Assembly (NCBI GenBank): GCA_028749105.1
Contig: JAQUQF010000066.1
Coordinates: 1-8,414, forward strand
DNA: 8,414 nt
Reading direction: 5' to 3'
From: Acidobacteriota bacterium
GTDB lineage: Bacteria; Acidobacteriota; Aminicenantia; UBA2199
Positions 5,867 through 8,414 of this stretch are shown here, piece by piece (within the stretch, counting starts at the first letter, position 1; every line of letters begins with the position of its first letter). The position numbers and the translations under genes are program-made. The notes beneath the pieces were generated by a model that worked only from the letters and a program-made list of their open reading frames with translations, was not told the DNA's origin and made no database searches.

Positions 5867-6943
5867 TCAAGCGGCCGAAAGCCTCAGAATTTCGATCAGC
5901 ATGGCCAGCGCTTTCTCCATGTCGGCGATATGGATATGCTCTTCCGTGGAATGCTCGTTGCGGGCCCCGATGCCGACCACCGCCATTTCGATGCCATGGT
6001 TGTTGTAGATGGAGGCGTCGGTGAAGCCGGTGATGAACGTGGTCCTGGCCTTGATGCCGACCGTTTTCAGGGCTTTTTGGGCGGTGACCACGGTCCAGGC
6101 GTCCGGGGCGATCTGCACCGCCTTGCAGAGGTTGTCGGTCTTGATGACCACGCTGGCTCCCGCCGCCTTCACCTCCCGCTTGATGATCCGCTCCATCTCG
6201 TTGGCCAGGGCCAGGGCCTTCTTGTGCGTCAGGCTGCGGCACTCGGCCAAAAAACTCGCCGCAGCGGGAACGCCGTTGCGGATGATCCCGCCCTGGATCA
6301 CGCCGACGTTGGCCGTGGTTTCGTGGTCGAGCCGGCCCAGCCTCAAGGCCGCAATGGCCTTGGCCGCTGCCGCGATGGCGTTGATCCCCTTTTCGGGCTC
6401 CATGCCGGCATGGGCCGAGCGGCCCTTGACATCCACGTCGATGGCAAAATAGGAAGGGCCGCCGATGACGATGGTATCGAGCGTGTCGTTGTCCAACAGA
6501 AAACCGCGCCTGGCGTGCAGCAGGCGGAAATCCATGTTCTTGACGCCATGCAGCCCCACTTCCTCCTGGCGGCTGATGGCCACCTCGACCGGCGGCCTGA
6601 CCTTGGCGGTGCGCAGGGCTTCGAGCATTTCGGCGATGCCGGCCTTGTCGTCGGCGCCCAATATGGTTTCGCCCGCGGAGCGGATCACCCCCTTGACCAG
6701 CTTCGGCTTGATGCCGATCCCGGGCTTGACCGTGTCAGCATGGCAGGAGAGAAGGATCGCTTCCCTGCTTCGGCTGTTCTTTGCCGGCAGCTTGGCCACC
6801 AGGTTGCCGTAGGCATCCTTGCGGGCATCGGCGCCGATCCTGGAAAATTCCTCCATCAGGTATTCGATGAATTCGGCCTCGTTCCCCGATTCGCTGCCGA
6901 TCTGCACCATTTTCATGAATTGATCGATCATTCTTTTTGCCAT
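5867..6943 (-). CDS. M20-family metallopeptidase, peptidase T-like
   Basis: This 358-residue cytoplasmic enzyme belongs to the two-zinc M20 family and most resembles the PepT-like branch of aminopeptidases that trim small peptides. Metal-site motifs are complete: SCHADT (His68, Asp70), GADDKAG (bridging Asp98), the catalytic pair EE (Glu127-Glu128, in RQEEVGLHG), LLDND (Asp151), and a C-terminal NEHSTEEH with His331. The lid/dimerisation domain inserted between these (about 165-270) includes the family signature GRSAHAG. PepT of E. coli is 408 residues; the shorter form is common among PepT-like proteins. The start is ATG 6943, supported by a GAGGTGA ribosome site 4 nt upstream and a promoter further up. 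No signal peptide is seen. The exact substrate (tripeptide, dipeptide or acylated amino acid) is not decidable. A phosphofructokinase gene with its own promoter lies downstream on the same strand; no functional link is evident. Confidence 0.92.
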   Translation of the reverse strand: MAKRMIDQFMKMVQIGSESGNEAEFIEYLMEEFSRIGADARKDAYGNLVAKLPAKNSRSREAILLSCHADTVKPGIGIKPKLVKGVIRSAGETILGADDKAGIAEMLEALRTAKVRPPVEVAISRQEEVGLHGVKNMDFRLLHARRGFLLDNDTLDTIVIGGPSYFAIDVDVKGRSAHAGMEPEKGINAIAAAAKAIAALRLGRLDHETTANVGVIQGGIIRNGVPAAASFLAECRSLTHKKALALANEMERIIKREVKAAGASVVIKTDNLCKAVQIAPDAWTVVTAQKALKTVGIKARTTFITGFTDASIYNNHGIEMAVVGIGARNEHSTEEHIHIADMEKALAMLIEILRLSAA

Positions 6944-6947
6944 GTCT

Positions 6948-6954
6948 TCACCTC
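6948..6954 (-). promoter_or_regulatory. Ribosome binding site of the M20 peptidase
   Basis: Minus-strand GAGGTGA matches the 16S anti-Shine-Dalgarno and lies 4 nt before ATG 6943. It fixes that start over ATG at codon 5 and over two out-of-frame ATGs in the leader. Confidence 0.75.
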
Positions 6955-6972
6955 ATGCGGGATTTGCATTTC

Positions 6973-7001
6973 ATTCTATGAAAAACGTAGGCTTTTGTAA
7001 A
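6973..7001 (-). promoter_or_regulatory. Sigma70-type promoter of the M20 peptidase
   Basis: On the minus strand, TTTACA (7001-6996, 5 of 6 to -35) and TAGAAT (6978-6973, 5 of 6 to -10) are 17 nt apart. Transcription should start near 6966, which gives a leader of about 22 nt that includes the ribosome site. A 13-bp inverted repeat (GCTTT-tgt-AAAGC, 6991-7003) overlaps the -35 box and may be an operator. Confidence 0.7.
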
Positions 7002-7020
7002 GCGAAGACCCTTTTGCTTC

Positions 7021-7049
7021 TTTAAATAAAGGCCGATTTGTTGTATAAA
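7021..7049 (+). promoter_or_regulatory. Sigma70-type promoter of the thioesterase gene
   Basis: TTTAAA (7021-7026, 4 of 6 to -35) and TATAAA (7044-7049, 5 of 6 to -10) are separated by 17 nt. The -10 box ends 6 nt before ATG 7056, so the predicted transcription start is the A of the start codon. It is arranged back to back with the peptidase promoter. Confidence 0.65.
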
Positions 7050-7055
7050 CAGAAC

Positions 7056-7454
7056 ATGAAGGACTTCAGCGACGATCAGAACTGTTTCGTTTGCGGCAAA
7101 AAAAATGCGTCAGGGCTGCAGCTCGAATTTTCCGAAAATCGGCAAAATGGCGAAAGCGAAGCCGGCGTCGTGTTCCCGGCCCGATTGCAGGGCTGGCAGA
7201 ACACGGTGCACGGGGGGCTGCTGGCCACTGTCCTCGACGAAGCACTGGTTAAAGCCGCCGGCGCCGCCGGCTGCAAGTGCGTTACCGCCGAGATCACCGT
7301 CAGGTACAAAAAGCCGGCACTGACCGGAGCCCCTTATCGGGCCTCGGGAAAAGTGCTGGAAGCGCGCGGCCGCATCGTCCTTGCCGAGAGCCGCATCTGT
7401 GACGCGCAGGGCCAGGTCCTGGCGCAGGCCACGGGAAAGCTGTTCAAAGTATAA
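7056..7454 (+). CDS. PaaI-like hotdog-fold thioesterase
   Basis: This 132-residue protein has the single-hotdog layout of PaaI/YigI-type acyl-CoA thioesterases. An N-terminal CFVCGKKNASGLQLEF (10-25) carries the C-x2-C-G-x2-N-x2-G-L motif seen in many of these proteins. The central helix and its loop read GWQNTVHGGLLATVLDEA (46-63), with the HGG turn and the acidic residues Asp61/Glu62 of the usual active site; the strands ITVRYKKPA and GRIVLAESRI complete the sheet. The family works as dimers or tetramers on CoA thioesters; the acyl group cannot be read from sequence. I chose ATG 7056 because the upstream TTG codons at 7038 and 7041 precede or overlap the -10 box and have no ribosome site. 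No Shine-Dalgarno precedes ATG 7056 either, consistent with leaderless initiation. It is divergent from the peptidase and convergent with the heptosyltransferase, so it is probably monocistronic. Confidence 0.85.
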   Translation: MKDFSDDQNCFVCGKKNASGLQLEFSENRQNGESEAGVVFPARLQGWQNTVHGGLLATVLDEALVKAAGAAGCKCVTAEITVRYKKPALTGAPYRASGKVLEARGRIVLAESRICDAQGQVLAQATGKLFKV

Positions 7455-7463
7455 CGACCTTCG

Positions 7464-7491
7464 TGACAAGTGACGCGTGACGTGTGACGAG
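7464..7491. repeat. Four tandem 7-bp units, consensus TGACGNG
   Basis: TGACAAG, TGACGCG, TGACGTG and TGACGAG follow one another without gaps between the stop codons of the converging thioesterase and heptosyltransferase genes. TGAC is invariant, the last G is invariant, and the two positions between them vary. Heptamer short tandem repeats are known in intergenic DNA of cyanobacteria and others; the function here is unknown. No terminator-like hairpin with a T-run is visible in this 52-bp gap. Confidence 0.8.
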
Positions 7492-7506
7492 GAAGAGAAT
7501 TCCGGT

Positions 7507-8414
7507 TTACATCGATTGAATCAGTTCGAAGATCTCCTGGGGAGTGATCTTTTTCAGGCAGCTGACGTGATCGCATTTCGGGAACTCACCGTCATGGTAG
7601 CAGGGCGAGCACTCCAGCCCCTCCCCTTTCCAGACGGCAACGCTGCCCTCGTTGAGCGGCTTCTTTTCGCCGGGATGGGTGGGTCCGAAGATCGAGATCA
7701 CGCGGGCGCCCACGGCGGAGGCCAGGTGCATCAACCCCGAGTCATTGCAGACAACCAGCTGCGATCGTTTCAGGATCGCCGCCGCCTCCGTCAACGTGGT
7801 TCGGTCGGTAAGATCGATAACCGCAGGCTGCGCCGCCAGGATGCGCGCGGCGATGGCCGCATCGGAACCGCTGCCCACCAGCACCACCCGACTGCCCGCC
7901 CCCAGCAGCATGCCCGCCAGGGCGGCGAAGTGCTCCATGGGCCAGCGCCGGCTTTCCATTTCCTCCTTGACGTTGGCCGCTCCGCCCGGGGCCAGCACAA
8001 CGTAATCGGCCAGGCCGGCGGGAGCGAGGAATTTTTTCGCGGCCGCGGCCTCCGCGGTGCTGTCCAAGGGAAAAGCCATTTTGAAGTCGAGACAGAAAAT
8101 CCCCAGGACCTTCACCAAATCGCAATAATGAAAAATATGGTGCTTGATCCCCTCGACCGGCACCGCCTCGGTCAGCAGCAAGGGTTTGCGGTGACGGCGA
8201 CAAAAGCCGATGCGCCGCTTGCAGCCGGCCAGGAATAGGATGATGTTGAAGCGCCAATCGCGGTGGAAATTGAAGCCAACGTCATAGCGCTCCCGGCGCA
8301 GCAGCCGGGAGACGCGCAACACTTCAAGGGCCTTGGCAATAAAACCGCCTCGGAAGATGGAGCGGTCGTCCAGGTAGAAGACCCGGTCCGCGTCGGGATT
8401 GACCCCGGCGACCG
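7507..8414 (-). CDS. Glycosyltransferase family 9, LPS heptosyltransferase-like (5' end missing)
   Basis: The frame is open to the window edge, so the codon at 8322 (GTG) is internal; 301 residues are visible, and about 30-50 N-terminal residues are missing compared with the usual 330-350. GT9 enzymes add ADP-heptose to the inner core of lipopolysaccharide at the cytoplasmic face of the inner membrane. Visible family blocks are NPDADRVFYLDD and YDVGFNFHRDWR followed by KRRIGF (N-terminal Rossmann domain), then LAPGGAANVKEEMESRRWP (about 7940-8000), which opens the donor-binding domain, and VVCNDSGLMHLASAVGARV followed by FGPTHPGE (about 7670-7755), the strongest GT9 signature. The cysteine-rich tail CSPCY...C....C (about 7545-7615) recurs in many heptosyltransferases. 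It converges on the thioesterase gene. WaaF-, WaaC- and WaaQ-type roles cannot be told apart, and related GT9 proteins act on other heptose-containing glycans. Confidence 0.87.
   Translation of the reverse strand, partial: VAGVNPDADRVFYLDDRSIFRGGFIAKALEVLRVSRLLRRERYDVGFNFHRDWRFNIILFLAGCKRRIGFCRRHRKPLLLTEAVPVEGIKHHIFHYCDLVKVLGIFCLDFKMAFPLDSTAEAAAAKKFLAPAGLADYVVLAPGGAANVKEEMESRRWPMEHFAALAGMLLGAGSRVVLVGSGSDAAIAARILAAQPAVIDLTDRTTLTEAAAILKRSQLVVCNDSGLMHLASAVGARVISIFGPTHPGEKKPLNEGSVAVWKGEGLECSPCYHDGEFPKCDHVSCLKKITPQEIFELIQSM

Noticed and set aside
7038..7043. TTG start codons for the thioesterase
   Set aside because: They lie upstream of the likely -10 box and have no Shine-Dalgarno; family similarity begins just after ATG 7056.

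Overview
The window is GC-rich, gene-dense bacterial chromosome with strong G/C preference at third codon positions. It holds seven genes, two of them cut by the window edges. A GT9 lipopolysaccharide-type heptosyltransferase points to a Gram-negative (didermic) cell, and a phosphofructokinase with the residues of the pyrophosphate-using type fits an anaerobic or fermentative lifestyle. My best guess is an uncultured lineage near Acidobacteriota/Aminicenantes, but this is inference from general impression only. I see no tRNA, rRNA, CRISPR array, insertion sequence or phage gene.

Layout. (1) Positions 1-2241, + strand: the 3' part of a family-4 (Fe-S) uracil-DNA glycosylase overlaps, through a TTGA junction, a PriA-family gene whose zinc-binding and terminal domains are intact but whose helicase motifs are all gone. 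(2) Positions 2327-4542, + strand: a two-gene NatAB/YhaQP-type ABC exporter, ATPase then permease, joined by an ATGA overlap, preceded by an 85-bp gap with a hairpin-forming inverted repeat. (3) Positions 4543-4584: a convergent gap with a GGCGGG/CCCGCC palindrome that runs into the stop codon of the next gene. (4) Positions 4585-6943, - strand: an M20 (PepT-like) metallopeptidase and, downstream, the phosphofructokinase, each with its own good sigma70-type promoter. (5) Positions 6944-7055: a relatively AT-rich divergent promoter region. (6) Positions 7056-7454, + strand: a PaaI/YigI-like hotdog thioesterase. (7) Positions 7455-7506: a convergent gap with four tandem 7-bp units. (8) Positions 7507-8414, - strand: the heptosyltransferase, open at its 5' end.

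Two things stand out. The PriA-like protein looks like a complete structural PriA without ATPase function, comparable to the helicase-less PriA of actinobacteria. Two genes (phosphofructokinase and thioesterase) have promoters so close to their ATG that their mRNAs should be leaderless, while the peptidase between them has a normal leader with a Shine-Dalgarno sequence. I did not find a clear new multi-gene defence or mobile system here; the rest is ordinary housekeeping content.
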